Source: Membranipora membranacea | Lineage: Eukaryota > Bryozoa > Gymnolaemata > Cheilostomatida > Membraniporidae | Assembly (NCBI GenBank): GCA_914767715.1 | Contig: OU612065.1 | Span: 29,822,001 to 29,886,000 of the forward strand | DNA length: 64,000 bases | Direction: 5' to 3' | Part shown: positions 37,401 through 47,949 of the stretch, piece by piece | Layout of the letters: each line of letters opens with the position of its first letter | Position numbering within the stretch: the stretch's first letter is position 1 | Position numbers and translations under genes: made by a program | The notes under the pieces: model-generated | Told to the model about the DNA's origin: nothing | Seen by the model: only the letters and a program-made list of their open reading frames with translations | Database searches by the model: none

Positions 37401-40400
37401 AACGGGCATCACTGGACAAGGACATAGAGTGACACCCCCCCTCCCGGCACAAGCATGAGAATTGAGAAGAAGGGGATGCGGTACAAACAGAGTTGACAAA
37501 AAAAAAGATGAACAGTTTCTAAATTGTTCAACTCACCATCCGTTGTGCAGATTGATAAGCAGAAAGTTTATAAGATATGCAAGGAGAAATCCGCAAGCAA
37601 TTGCCACTTCGTTGAATGACACCAGTTTACCCCTGTGTTGCTAAAACAGAACAAAGACACCATACCATTACTGACATATGTGCAAGCTATTACAAAGATT
37701 GTTGCCTCATTTGATTTATGAATCAAGGACCCTCAGAAATCTCTCTAGTTGGAGGCCCTGGACAATCAGCCAAGGTCACAAAAATTATGCCGTATATCTT
37801 GTTAAGGCAATGGTTGATGCATTATGGGAGCTCTCAGCGGGCTTTCTTAAAATTAGGCCAAAATTCAGCTGTAGACTTAAAATGTAAGTATTAGGAGTTT
37901 GAAAATCTGAAGACATAAAAAATGTCGGCGTTTTCTGTAGGAATATTTTTTGAAGTCTATAATTTTTTAAATTTGAATATTCAACAAGTGTTTGATGTAC
38001 TAGGAACCCCATCATGTTAATCCAATGTTTATAATATGCCTATAACATGTCACATATACCAATATACATTCATTTCTGAAGCATGACTTTGTATTTCAAG
38101 CATGACCGACCGAAAAACAAAGGAATTTGGAAAATCTACCCTCATTTTTGCTACTTGGTAGATGTTGTTTTTGTAATTCAACTAGAAGGGTGATCACAAT
38201 ATACATTTAGAACCAGATCGATACCAGTAGATAAAACAAGGCCACTTCTCATGTCATTTTATTTAATCAAGGGAAATCACAGTCTGTTAATGGTGTATTA
38301 GATGCACCTTGATCCACACCTAGATCATCCTAGATAAACCCACAGCTGTTATTTCAAAAGATCTCCTAGCAATGAGCAAAGATTTTAGCAAGAGAGGTTC
38401 TCTCAGGTCACATTTCCAAATCAACAAAACTTGATGTGTGTGATTTTATGTAATGTTGAGCCATAAACATATAAACATTTTATTTACATGTTTATGTGTT
38501 GAGCCAATTGAAAACATACAGAATGAGATTAGCCAGAGAGACTGAGAAGATGTACAATTTAACTAAGTAGAAATGGGTTCAAATCTGCAAGGCAGGCTTG
38601 TCTGACTCAGAGTATGTCAAAAAGTTGGCTAGAGGTGTGTCAATCAGGCATACTGTGTGCATTATTATGCCAGGTTAATTGAAGAAATTTTCCAATAAAG
38701 CGCATCAATCACACCCCTGGCATAATTAACATAGCTGAACAGGATGGTGAGACGGCCTTTGGTGAGACGGCCTTTTAAGTCAATCATTATGCTTGGGAGG
38801 TATATCCTTCGGTTCTTAGCCTGGAATTGTGATGGTGGCGGTGATGGTGTTTTAAGTACTTACAGGACTAGATATCTCAGCGATATATGCACACTCAGCA
38901 ACCACTGAAAGGCCGACAGCAAAGCCGAGCGAGATTCGTCCCACTACCTGAAAGATGAAAAAGAACTAAACCTAGAAATGCCATAACAATGTACAGATGT
39001 GGCGATACTGGGTGTATTTCATTGCTAAATTAGATAATGTTTGCGCACAGTATGTACAGCGACAATACTGATCACTCAAGTTGATTGATAGTGCAGTTCC
39101 ATCATTCTCTAAGGACATCACCAACTGAGTGCGAAGAAGGCCCTTAATATAAGCACACCTTTGGCAGGTGCCTGACTGACTGACACTGGTAGAGAATAAA
39201 CAATGGTTATTACCAGTATATTAATCCCCCACCAGCTAGTGCAGTTTGTATAGCTAATCAGCAGCATAGGCCTACTTTAAATTTAGAAGAGGGGATGGAT
39301 GGATTTTATTACTATCACTGACAGCATTATTAAAAGAAAAAATGAGTCGCGAAATACAGTGTAATTGCTGGCACTTTGAATCAGCAAGAAAAAGCGAAGA
39401 CACTTGGAATAAAAAATCAAATCTCTGTCTAAAAAAGTATTTCGTTTAAAATAAGAGTGATATGACGCAGAAAACAGTCTCTCCCCAGTGAGCTTCTATG
39501 TTTTACTGTACGGTATCTGCCAGATGGACATTTACTCAACAAATCATTGATGAAATGATCCTCATCGTGAATATAGCGTAAGGCCAGTGTTCGTGTCTGA
39601 TTGTCCATCATGGTATAAATATCGGGATGTTCAATGCCTAACTTAATAGCGTCCTTGAAAATTTTACACAGGCGTTGCTTGTCAGCAGCATACAAGCTTT
39701 TAAAAATAATGGGTAAGCAATAGGAGATTCGTGATACAATAAAACTTTTAAAAAGCATATTTGATAGTGATTTAGAGCTTAAAAATACAAAATTCCTGAC
39801 TACATACATCCTTTGAGAGGCGGTTGAAACTATACCATGCACATGATCATTAAAACGCAGCTTATCGTCAACTAATACACCAAGATATTTAACTTTATCA
39901 CTAAAAGCAATAGCAGTATCATTTAAAACAAGTGTAGGGGTAGAAGGTTTAACATATTGGGTGGATAGCATCATTTCCTGGGTCTTAGTAGGGTTTAATA
40001 AAAGATTTAAATCAGCACATTGTTTAGCAATTCTATGGATTTCATCAAAATAGGAGTTGAGATCTGATTGATTAGCTATGCAGCCTATGATGCAAGTGTC
40101 ATCTGCGTACTTAATTATTGTAACATTAGTCAGGTTTGAGGTAATCGGTTTGTATATATGGAGAACAAAAGGGGAGACAGACAGCAGCCCTGGGGGGTGC
40201 CAGTGTTCGTTATAATAGCATTTGAAGTTGTACCATCAACAACAGTTCTTTGCACTCTGTTAGATAAGAAGCTGTAGACCCACTCAGTGACATTGGAGTC
40301 AAGATGAGTAAGCTGCGAGATAAGATCAGGAACATGTATAGTATTAAAGGCCGATGAAAAGTCTAAGAAGAGACATCTAGCATAGTGTGAAGCCTTCTGG

Positions 40401-43400
40401 TCAATAAAGCTGGTGACGGTCGAAGTTAGACAGAGCAGGGCATCTTGTGTAGACCGATTAGCTTGATATGCGAACTGGTATCTATCCATAGGAGTATGAG
40501 CCATAATATAATGTTTTACAAGCCGCTCCATCATCTTGCAGAGACAGCTAGTTAGCGCTATTGGTCGATATTGTTTAAGTTGAGCAGGGTCTTTTACTTT
40601 TGGTAGAGGTTTTATTATAGCCGATTTCCATGAAGCAGGTGTAGTTTTAGAGTTGATAGAGGAGCTGAACAGTCTAGTGATGATAGGCGCCAGCTGGTTG
40701 GAGCATAGCTTTAAAACTTTGGGAATAAGGCCATCTGGTCCGGGGCCTTTCCTAGGGTTAAGTCCACTGAGCTGTTCGAGGACTATATCTTCTTTTATTT
40801 CTATTGGTGGTGCTGTAGTGTTAGAATTGTTTATCACAGGCGGGACGGGTATAGGTTTCTCATATCTGGTGAAGAAGGTATTCAGGTCATCTGGGGCAAA
40901 TAGGTTCTGCTTAGGAGTTGTGTTGGTGCTAGTAGGTAGCCCACTAATTTTCTTGATATCTGTCCATGCTTTTGCAGGTTGTTTGACTAGTTGTTGTTGA
41001 ATTTTGGTAGAGTAGCTTTTCTTAGCGATAATTATTGCCTTGGTTATATCACGCTTAAGTTTGTTATACAGTTTACGATTGCCAGTTTCATGAGCAGTTT
41101 GTTTTTGTTCCAACATCTCTGATATATGCTTGTTCATCCACGGTTTTTGGTTGGTACACATCCTGAAACTTTTAGTGGGTATGCAGGTGTCTGTACAGAA
41201 ATTGATATAGTCTGAGATAACTTCAGTCTGGGTGTGGATATCATCCTCATCAGAAAGTAAATTATCCCAGAGTGTATTATCCAAAGCTGCTTTCAAGTTG
41301 TCACAGTTTTCGTTTGTAAACATACGACGGGTTACTCTGGTAGGTTTATATTTGGAGAGAGGTGTGTAGGTTGGGATGAGATGAGTTATGTAATGGTCAG
41401 ATCCTCCGAGGTTTGCAAGTTGGTGGCAATGGCTGAAGGCGTCTTTGAGTCTGATGTAATATTTGTCTAGGATTCTATTCTTTAACTACCTGGTAGTATC
41501 CATCAAGTCTGAAAGGAAGCTGGTTGAAATCGCCCATTACCATAATACAAGAATCAGGGTGATTTTTCTCCAGTTCCTTAACGTGTGTAGAGATTGTTTT
41601 AGCAGTGGAAGTAGCATTATGTTTAAGTCTGGAATTACCGGTAAACGGAGTGTAGCATGAAACAGAGATTATGGAAGAAAATTCACGAGGTAGCCAATGT
41701 GGCCGGGATTTGATAGTAAGGATTTCACAGTGGTTGTCATTCTGATTGAAGATTACGCTATTGTTTGTTGACCATTTGCTGTCTGTCGATGTAGACGAGA
41801 ATACCTCCTCCACATGATTTACCGTATAGGAAAAGAGAAAGTAAGTAAATCACCCTAGTCAGAGCCCCCAGACTTTTGCCCCTCGCCTGATGCCCCCCCC
41901 CCCCCCGGCGAAGAAAAATCACCCTAAACAATTAGGGCTGGTAGTTATGAGGAAAGATGATAACTTTTTGAGCAACTTCCCAAACACAGCGGTCGCGGGA
42001 CTGAATATTCACTCATCATCAGATAAGTAATTATAAATTTATGTGATTTACAGATTGTTTTTGTACTTCTATTTCAAAGTCTCAATTAGGTTGTTCATGG
42101 TCAAATTCATTTGTCAGTCATTGCAATTAATTTTTGCCTACTTGCCAAGCCCTAATAATATCTTGCCTATCTAGTATACATATCTCAGAGGATGTAGGTT
42201 AGATGTCACCCTAAGTACTTTTAGAGAAACCACCGTATAACATACCAGAAATGCTATTGAAGAAGCGAAGGCCAGTATTATTGCACCGATAATGAATATA
42301 GCACAGTTGACTATCATTGTGAATTTACGTCCAAACTTGTCGATGGCTGTGCCTGTAGAAGAGAAAAATAGATGATCATTAGATATATATGATTCATACA
42401 ATATTCGTCAAAGTTTAAAGCTATAGTCAAGTAATTCATAGATATGGGGGTAGCAGGGTAGAGCACAGTAGGGCATGTCACATGTCATATGCTAAAGGTG
42501 ACGGCAATGCTAAAGTGAAGACCTCCAAATTAAACACAATCACCATAATTTTGTCAGTCTTTAGAACTGTGTCTGCGTAACAATATTCATTATGAAACTA
42601 GAAAAAGTCTGACACAATTTGAAAATGAACTTTCTATCATTGATCATATTAATGAATTATTATCAATTATGCAAGTAAAGTAACCAATAACCCACATGTG
42701 TGTGGCCTAGAACTCAAATTTTTTTACATAATTTTGTCACAGTTGGTCAATTTTTTATTCACACAGGCCCTAGCAACCACGTTTGCTTGGGCCTGTGTGA
42801 TTGAAAGATCGACCAACTGTGACAAAATTATAAAAAAAATCAACGAGGACAATGAACTTTGCCATGACCATTCTCTTTGTAGACAAAATAATTTTGTGTT
42901 GTGGTACTGGTATAATTGAAAACAGCCAAAATCACCATCAGCTCTCTTCCAAATTGCTCACTTATCGATGAAACTATATACATTCTGAGTGAATGTTGAA
43001 CGAAAAAATGTGTATATCTGAGAGACTAATGAGAGCAAATTTGAGCAAAGTGATAGTAATAATCGCCTTTAAAATGCGTTGCCCTTTCCAATTCAAAGAC
43101 CCCCAGTAAAATTTGACCAGAGGCAGGACATTTAGGACTAAAAAATGTGCATCCTAGACTAAAACTTTCAAGTCAGAAACACTTACATGTAAAAAGATAA
43201 TTGATGACAGGTTGTACAACAGCTGTGCACATGTGTTACGCATATACACACCTATTAATTACGGTTAATTGTTGGCCTCTCGAAGCTTTCTAATACCATA
43301 AAAAAGTCACTTGCTCACAATAACAAAACTCAGAAATACACTCCAGTGTCGCACATTACTCAAACAGGTATATTCATCAGGTTACCCAGCGGAGTGGATG

Positions 43401-44366
43401 GAACATTGAATAGACTAAGGATGATACTCCTAAGAAAAAAAAAGAGTTAATAGAGCTGTTGCTAGAGTTGGGTTTGCTTAATTTGTTAGTGACTTCAGTT
43501 CTGATAGCATTGCTTGTTCTGGATTGCAATTGGCATTGCATCAGCATCAAGACAACTTTGCTAGTCATGTGTGTCTAGCCTTGTCACACAGCTACTTTTT
43601 TGTTTTGGAGGCTACCTTCTAAAACAAAAAAGTAGCCGCATGCACATCTAATGTTCACTAGGAATCAATTTCCTATTAATTTATTTGCGGCGAAAAGCTG
43701 AAATTCTAGTCCTGAAACTATTAGCAGTTTCGAGCTGTAATAAAGATTAACATGGCATAGCATGGTGTCAATGTACCCATATACAGACTTACCTCCTAAT
43801 ATGGATGAAAATATAGCACCAAACAGAACACAGCTAACAATCATCTCCTGGATCAGACATGACATCCCAAATTCTTTTCTCAGCTGCAAAATTGCACCTG
43901 CGATTATACCTAAAAGTAAAACATAGATTCTAGTTCATTGCAAACAAACAAAATTAATAGGAAAGACAAATAAGCTATTGATGCGGCTAATTTAGGAAAA
44001 TGATTGTCAGGCTATGTCATAGAGATATTATATATGTTATTATTATTATGTATATAATAACTCTATCGGATATGTTGTGGCCCTATTTTCTATTTTCCAT
44101 TTTTCGCAATGAAAAAGGTTAACAGACGCTATTTCTATTTTATTCACTTGTTCCCTGAAAAGGATACAGATAACGGTGTAGTTAAAAGTAACTTGGAAAC
44201 CTCTATTGCTATGATGTAAGAAGCTCTTATTCATTTGGTTCTTATATTGATGAAAAAACTCACCAATATCGTATCCAAACAGCAAGCCGCCAGTGGCTGC
44301 TACTACGGAGGAGAGGACAGCAAGGCATGATACCTTCGGTGGAGCAGGCGAGTCTAAAGAGTTCAT
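28484..44366 (-). CDS. Class III facilitative sugar transporter (SLC2A10/SLC2A12-like), complete, 14 exons
   Basis: MFS sugar carrier, 565 aa, 12 TM. Exons 5' to 3' (plus coordinates): 44264-44366, 43793-43909, 42246-42352, 38864-38947, 37537-37640, 36811-36919, 35778-35867, 34616-34702, 33641-33751, 31979-32118, 31546-31709, 30924-31046, 29825-29957, 28484-28709. They sum to 1698 nt with phase kept throughout. Motifs: GGLLFGYDIGIIAGA (TM1), IDKFGRK after TM2, QHRGKLVSFNE after TM4, PKSPRYLV after TM6, VDRVGRK after TM8, YGPVTWLVCSEIFP in TM10 and VPETKGRTLEEI after TM12. The TM9-TM10 loop is long, with NQT and NDT glycosylation sites; this, with GPVTW, points to GLUT10/12. The QQxSG site reads QQCSGLPSVLYY, with Ser where many GLUTs have Asn. 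The start is the first ATG (44366). The last exon adds a 75-residue tail with a CCC cluster. It is head to head with XYLB. Substrate (glucose, dehydroascorbate or pentose) is not predictable. Confidence 0.93.
29588..29805. repeat. (TA)n microsatellite and ATACATATGTAT palindromic tract
   Basis: A perfect TA run at 29588-29612 is followed by overlapping self-complementary ATACATATGTATAT blocks to about 29805. All of it lies within the last intron of the SLC2 gene. Confidence 0.8.
33120..33170. mobile_element. Mini foldback insertion, 35 bp, with 7/8 target duplication
   Basis: A perfect hairpin (33128-33162) has 14-nt arms CATAGACTTAATAA and TTATTAAGTCTATG with a 7-nt loop. It is flanked by TGCACAAC (33120-33127) and TACACAAC (33163-33170). 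It lies in a SLC2 intron. The same 14-mer TTATTAAGTCTATG occurs alone at 17514-17527. Confidence 0.65.
33881..34114. mobile_element. MITE family A, copy 1 (about 234 bp)
   Basis: Terminal inverted repeats GCCAGGGGGTCTTTCAATTA (left) and the matching right end, about 20 nt with one mismatch. The interior is noncoding. A second copy at 42914-43106 shares blocks such as GCAGCCAAAATC, TTGCTCACTCAT and GCGAAGTGATAGT on the minus strand of this copy. No clean target duplication is visible. SLC2 intron. Confidence 0.65.
34428..34556. mobile_element. Foldback element, 129 bp
   Basis: Ends TTTCTGGATAATG (34428-34440) and CATTATCCAGAAA (34544-34556) are perfect inverted 13-mers around a noncoding interior. 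No target duplication was recognised. SLC2 intron. Confidence 0.45.
36094..36151. repeat. CTAGGGGAGGC module with GC-rich hairpin
   Basis: TTCTAGGGGAGGC followed by GCCTCCCCTAGA is part of a dispersed module also seen near 14798, 14985, 15907 and 35943. It is followed by a 10-nt-arm hairpin ACCGCCCTTA-TTA-TAAGGGCGGT. The module appears in both IFT172 and SLC2 introns, so it is a dispersed repeat. Confidence 0.5.
37216..37265. mobile_element. Mini foldback insertion, 34-bp perfect palindrome, with perfect 8-bp target duplication
   Basis: A 34-nt perfect palindrome (37224-37257) has arm CATAAACATATAAATAC. It sits exactly between two copies of GCGTCAAC (37216-37223 and 37258-37265). It is related to the insertions at 38462 and 62969. 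SLC2 intron. Confidence 0.82.
38454..38504. mobile_element. Mini foldback insertion, 35 bp, with perfect 8-bp target duplication
   Basis: A 35-nt imperfect palindrome (38462-38496) starts CATAAACATATAAA and ends TTTACATGTTTATG. It is bracketed by TGTTGAGC at 38454-38461 and 38497-38504. Same family as 37224-37257, with a different target duplication, so it is an independent insertion. Confidence 0.82.
38746..38775. repeat. 15-bp perfect tandem duplication
   Basis: GGTGAGACGGCCTTT occurs twice head to tail, about 90 nt downstream of a SLC2 exon in the direction of transcription. It is recent, since the copies are identical. Confidence 0.8.
39293..41826 (-). mobile_element. Decayed 5'-truncated LINE (CR1/L2-like APE non-LTR retrotransposon)
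   Basis: Lies in intron 3 of the SLC2 gene, in the same orientation. The apurinic endonuclease remnant shows GDFN (VMGDFNQLPF) and SDHY (GGSDHYITHLIP). Reverse transcriptase: GPGPDGLIPKVLK, LFLDFSSAFNTIH (block A), GTPQGCCLSPLLFSIYTN (block B), KYADDTCIIG (catalytic YADD), then a C-terminal region ending SGRYRTVKHRSSLGRDCFLR. Frame breaks lie near 41478 (between GDFN and SDHY) and near 40130 (between blocks B and C), and probably near the 5' end too. The copy is therefore dead. The 5' end is cut inside the endonuclease; the 3' end carries an ATCC tail at 39293-39307. A shorter relative lies at 1975-2328. Confidence 0.92.
41893..41906. repeat. Poly-C tract (C14)
   Basis: Fourteen consecutive C, about 65 bp beyond the LINE 5' end. 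The preceding CCCCCAGACTTTTGCCCCTC also occurs, inverted, near 35510-35525, so the tract lies in a dispersed repeat. Confidence 0.9.
42719..42840. mobile_element. Long hairpin with arms of about 50 nt
   Basis: The left arm (42719-42770) and right arm (42789-42840) share ATAATTTTGTCACAGTTGGT and CACACAGGCCC in inverted orientation around an 18-nt loop. A few substitutions separate the arms. It directly precedes MITE family A copy 2, inside a SLC2 intron. Confidence 0.7.
42914..43106. mobile_element. MITE family A, copy 2
   Basis: Matches the 33881-34114 element in several blocks (CAGCCAAAATCA, TTGCTCACTTATCGATG, GCAAAGTGATAGT) and ends AATTCAAAGACCCCCAG, the family's terminal repeat. The left terminal repeat is degenerate. 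Confidence 0.6.
43591..43636. repeat. Hairpin, 16-nt perfect arms
   Basis: GCTACTTTTTTGTTTT (43591-43606) and its exact reverse complement (43621-43636) enclose a 14-nt loop. SLC2 intron; no target duplication seen. Confidence 0.65.
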
Positions 44367-45074
44367 GGTCACAATAGGAAATAACGAATTCTTTGGCCAA
44401 CAACTGTCAGGAGACGCGTTTCTCAGCTGTACATTTTCCCTTTGACATCATCTCTCTATCTCTTCTACCCAGGCATAAACAACTATATTATGTATATAAT
44501 TTTCATGAGGATAAAAAGGCCTAGCTAGGCCTAATTCCAACCATTGCTATAGGCCTGGGAGAATGGAATTCCATTGTTCCTGGCCTAGCTAGGCTAACAA
44601 ATATATATGCTCATCATTATTATTGAATATCAAGAAACCACAAGTTAAATAACAAGCAACACCACGTCCACAGTCCACAGCACATGCATTACCACTAGCA
44701 CAAGTAGTGACATAATAGTATTTGACTTACTGCTAAGTTGTAAATGTAAACTTGTCAGTTGCTCCTGTGAATCAAAAGTCACACTCACCAAGTAATTAAG
44801 GTGTCAGTCAATCAGTAAAGAAGTACATCCAGATTGACAACATACACAACAATGTGTACAGAAAAATAATGTTGTTTTGATCAAATGTGCCAACTTGAGA
44901 TCATAAATTAGCCGAAAATCCTAAACATATCTAGGGCTTTCATCATATCTCTACTATTATCACATTTCCGGTTAAGACAATAAGGCTGTGGGCGTGGTTC
45001 TGACATCCCATCATTGTGCAGCTGCAAAGAAAAGAAACTTCATTCAAATACATTTCACAAGGACTGCTGCAGAC
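44367..45074. promoter_or_regulatory. Shared divergent promoter region, SLC2-like / XYLB
   Basis: 708 bp separate the two start codons of oppositely transcribed genes. It contains a CACCC/GC-box-like GGGCGTGG at 44990-44997, 78 nt before the XYLB ATG. It also holds an inverted repeat with perfect 13-nt arms, GCCTAGCTAGGCC (44519-44531) and GGCCTAGCTAGGC (44582-44594). No TATA box is obvious. Transcription starts are not determined. Confidence 0.5.
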
Positions 45075-46661
45075 ATGGAGCATTATATGGGATTGGATTT
45101 CAGCACCCAACAGATAAAGGCTGTTGTCATCAATTGCAAGCTAGAAGTACTGCATGAAGAGGCTCTAAAGTTTGATGATTTGGCAAAATACAAAACTTCT
45201 GGTGGTTGTCATGTGAGGCCTGATGGTTTGACTGTGACTTCTCCTGTCATCATGTGGGTTGATGCTCTTGATATCCTGCTAGAGAAGATGAAAGGAGCCG
45301 GTGTTGACTTCTCCTGTATAAAAGCATTATCTGGAGCAGGGCAGCAGCATGGAAGTGTATACTGGAAGCAGGGAGCTGAAGAGAAACTACAGAAGCTTGA
45401 TTCCACTAAGACCTTGAAGGACCAGTTGAGTGGATGCTTTAGTGTACAGGATTCTCCAATATGGATGGATTCAAGCACAACTAAGCAGTGCAAACAACTT
45501 GAAGAAGTAGTGGGTGGTGCTCAAGCGATGGCGGACATCACAGGATCAAGAGCATATGAACGATTCACTGTCAACCAGGTCTTGAAAGTTATCGAAAATG
45601 AGCCTGATGCATACAAAGTAACTGAACGGATTTCTTTGGTTAGTAGCTTTGGTGCGACTCTCTTCCGAGGTGCATATTGTAACATTGATGACAGTGATGG
45701 CTCTGGCATGAACCTTATGAATATCAACAGTAGAAAATGGGAGACATCCATTATAGAAGCTTGCAGCAAAGACTTAGCCAGCAAGCTCGGAGATCCAGTG
45801 CCATCAATCACAGTGCAAGGAGCTATATCTAAGTATTATGTTGACCGATACGGGTTTGGTGCTGACTGTCAGGTTGTTTGTTTCACTGGTGACAACCCTG
45901 CGTCATTGGCTGGAATGAGATTGGCAGATGATGACATTGCCGTTTCACTTGGAAGCTCCGATGTCCTCTTTCTATGGCTAAAGGAACCAATCGCTCGGAC
46001 GGAGGGTCACGTCTTCGTCAACCCTGTGGAAACTTCAGCTTATATGGCTCTGCTATGCTTCAAGAATGGATCACTGACCAGAGAGTCAATCCGAGATCAG
46101 CATTGTGACAAAAACTGGGATGATTTCATTAAAATGATGGCTGAAGAGCCTGTAGGTAACACCGGTCACATTGGGCTTTACTACACCATAACTGAAATCA
46201 TCCCTAGTAACGTCGAGGGTTGCTACTACTTTGACGCAGCTGACAATCCCGTAGATATCTTTACTCCTTCTCAGCATTGCCGAGCTGTGATAGAAGGTCA
46301 GTTTCTCTCTCGCCGAATCCATGCTGAGGATATGGGATTCAAATTTGCTGCAAACAGTCGTATTCTTGCCACGGGAGGTGCTTCCAACAACGCAGCCATA
46401 CTACAAGTTATGAGTGATGTGTTTGGTGCTCCGGTGTATACTCAAGAAGTAGCTAATTCTGCCTCTCTCGGTGGTGCTATGTTAGCTATGCATGCAGTCA
46501 AAGTTAAAGCGGACAACGTCTCTTATCAAGAAAGGCTAAAAAATGGACCCGAGTTTAAACTAGCCGCTACACCACAAGATGGCAGTAAGGGAATATATGA
46601 TGCCATGGCCGCCAGATATCGAGCTTTGGAAGGCCAAGTAATTGCAAACAAAGTAGCCTAG
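45075..46661 (+). CDS. XYLB: D-xylulose kinase (XYLB), intronless
   Basis: Phosphorylates D-xylulose to xylulose 5-phosphate with ATP, in the cytosol, linking the glucuronate-xylulose route to the pentose phosphate pathway. 528 aa against about 536 in human, so full length. The frame is open 29 codons upstream, but 45075 is the first ATG and gives the family N-terminus. FGGY-kinase signatures: LDFSTQQIKAV (residues 7-17, ATP-phosphate loop), SGAGQQHGSVYW (86-97, sugar binding), PIWMDSSTT, TGSRAYERFT, DSDGSGMNL (with the catalytic-Asp region), FTGDNPASLAGMRL, SLGSSDVLFLWL and ILATGGASNN. The absence of introns is striking, because its mammalian counterpart is split into many exons and most neighbours here are too. 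AATAAA followed by an A run lies at 46890. Confidence 0.95.
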   Translation: MEHYMGLDFSTQQIKAVVINCKLEVLHEEALKFDDLAKYKTSGGCHVRPDGLTVTSPVIMWVDALDILLEKMKGAGVDFSCIKALSGAGQQHGSVYWKQGAEEKLQKLDSTKTLKDQLSGCFSVQDSPIWMDSSTTKQCKQLEEVVGGAQAMADITGSRAYERFTVNQVLKVIENEPDAYKVTERISLVSSFGATLFRGAYCNIDDSDGSGMNLMNINSRKWETSIIEACSKDLASKLGDPVPSITVQGAISKYYVDRYGFGADCQVVCFTGDNPASLAGMRLADDDIAVSLGSSDVLFLWLKEPIARTEGHVFVNPVETSAYMALLCFKNGSLTRESIRDQHCDKNWDDFIKMMAEEPVGNTGHIGLYYTITEIIPSNVEGCYYFDAADNPVDIFTPSQHCRAVIEGQFLSRRIHAEDMGFKFAANSRILATGGASNNAAILQVMSDVFGAPVYTQEVANSASLGGAMLAMHAVKVKADNVSYQERLKNGPEFKLAATPQDGSKGIYDAMAARYRALEGQVIANKVA

Positions 46662-46889
46662 TCAAATGTGCACATTATACATACAGGTATATGCATTTTA
46701 TCTTTCATACCAGTTTTTTAATCTCAGGATATCATTTCTATGCAATTTCATATTACTGGTACACCATCGTTTCTATCCTACCTATCTAAACCTACATGTA
46801 TGCAATATACTGCAATATGCAATTTTTTCAACGAACCATTATCATGATGTTGTAGCTTTGGCTGCCATTGAAAAAAAGTTGCCTATATG

Positions 46890-46895
46890 AATAAA
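46890..46895 (+). promoter_or_regulatory. Polyadenylation signal of XYLB
   Basis: AATAAA, 228 nt after the stop, followed directly by further A residues (A8 in all). Confidence 0.5.
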
Positions 46896-47949
46896 AAAAA
46901 CTCAAAATTCAATTTAACAATGAGGTCAAAATAATTGTGAGAATCAGGATTATTATGAACAGGTCATGACCTTGCCTATTGCCGGAGTTAAGATTCCTCA
47001 TGTTCGAACAACCATAGATGATATTAGGTCAATCATTAGTTTTATCATTTCCCTCACACAATGCATCGTCGTTGACTCAAACAAGATGAGTGCAATCATT
47101 TAATAAGAAAAAATGTGTTCCAAGGATAAAAATTCACTAAAAAATATCTTTGAACTCTACAAGAGTATTGCTTTTCATGATTATCACAAGGAATCATAAT
47201 CAAAAACTTCGAGATTTTGTAACAGATATGAATTTATTCCACCTCTCCCTCCACTGAAAAAGCTTCAAATCTACATATTCTGTCTTCATCAAAGCCTTTA
47301 CTAGTTTTGATACATACACCATGTCTAACAGTGGTTTTATCAAGATGTGAAAGAGTTATCCTCCGAACAATATGTGACACCGTAGAAAAACCGATCAGCA
47401 TCTAGCAGTTCCTAGCCCTTTCATTTTTTCTTTTTGTTCTATACTAATATACCATCAGAACATAACTCCCTGGTTTAATACCACTCGGGAGTTACTCTTC
47501 TTCAGATAAAAAGAAAACAACTCTTATTCTTATGCTCTAAAATGCCCATACAAATGTATGTCATACACATTCTGCATACATTTAATAATATATAACCAGC
47601 AGAATGAACTATGTGGAGTAGGAACTGGCTATGAATACTTCACAAACACATAGGATGCACATGACGATGCATGCTACTATTCATTCATGCAAGATAAGTT
47701 GTCCAAGCTCTGCAGGTATGTTGTAGAGACTGAGGTTTTACATGATTTAGCTATATTGGGTTTGTGGATAACCCCCCAAGAAAGCTTGAATTTGCCGTCT
47801 GAAGATCTCACCCAATGGTTTTTTATATAAAGTGCTTCACCCCAAGCAAAGAGGAGACAACTCTGATTTTAGTCAGGTGACAATAATGCGGGAAACTGGT
47901 GTATTGGTTAGATACAGTATAGTTATTGGAATATCTCCACTGAACCATA

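Noticed and set aside
40653-41000. 115-aa open frame on the plus strand
   Set aside because: Antisense shadow of the LINE reverse transcriptase frame.
44988-45074. 29-codon N-terminal extension of XYLB
   Set aside because: The extension has no ATG and includes promoter-like sequence; the family N-terminus starts at the 45075 ATG.
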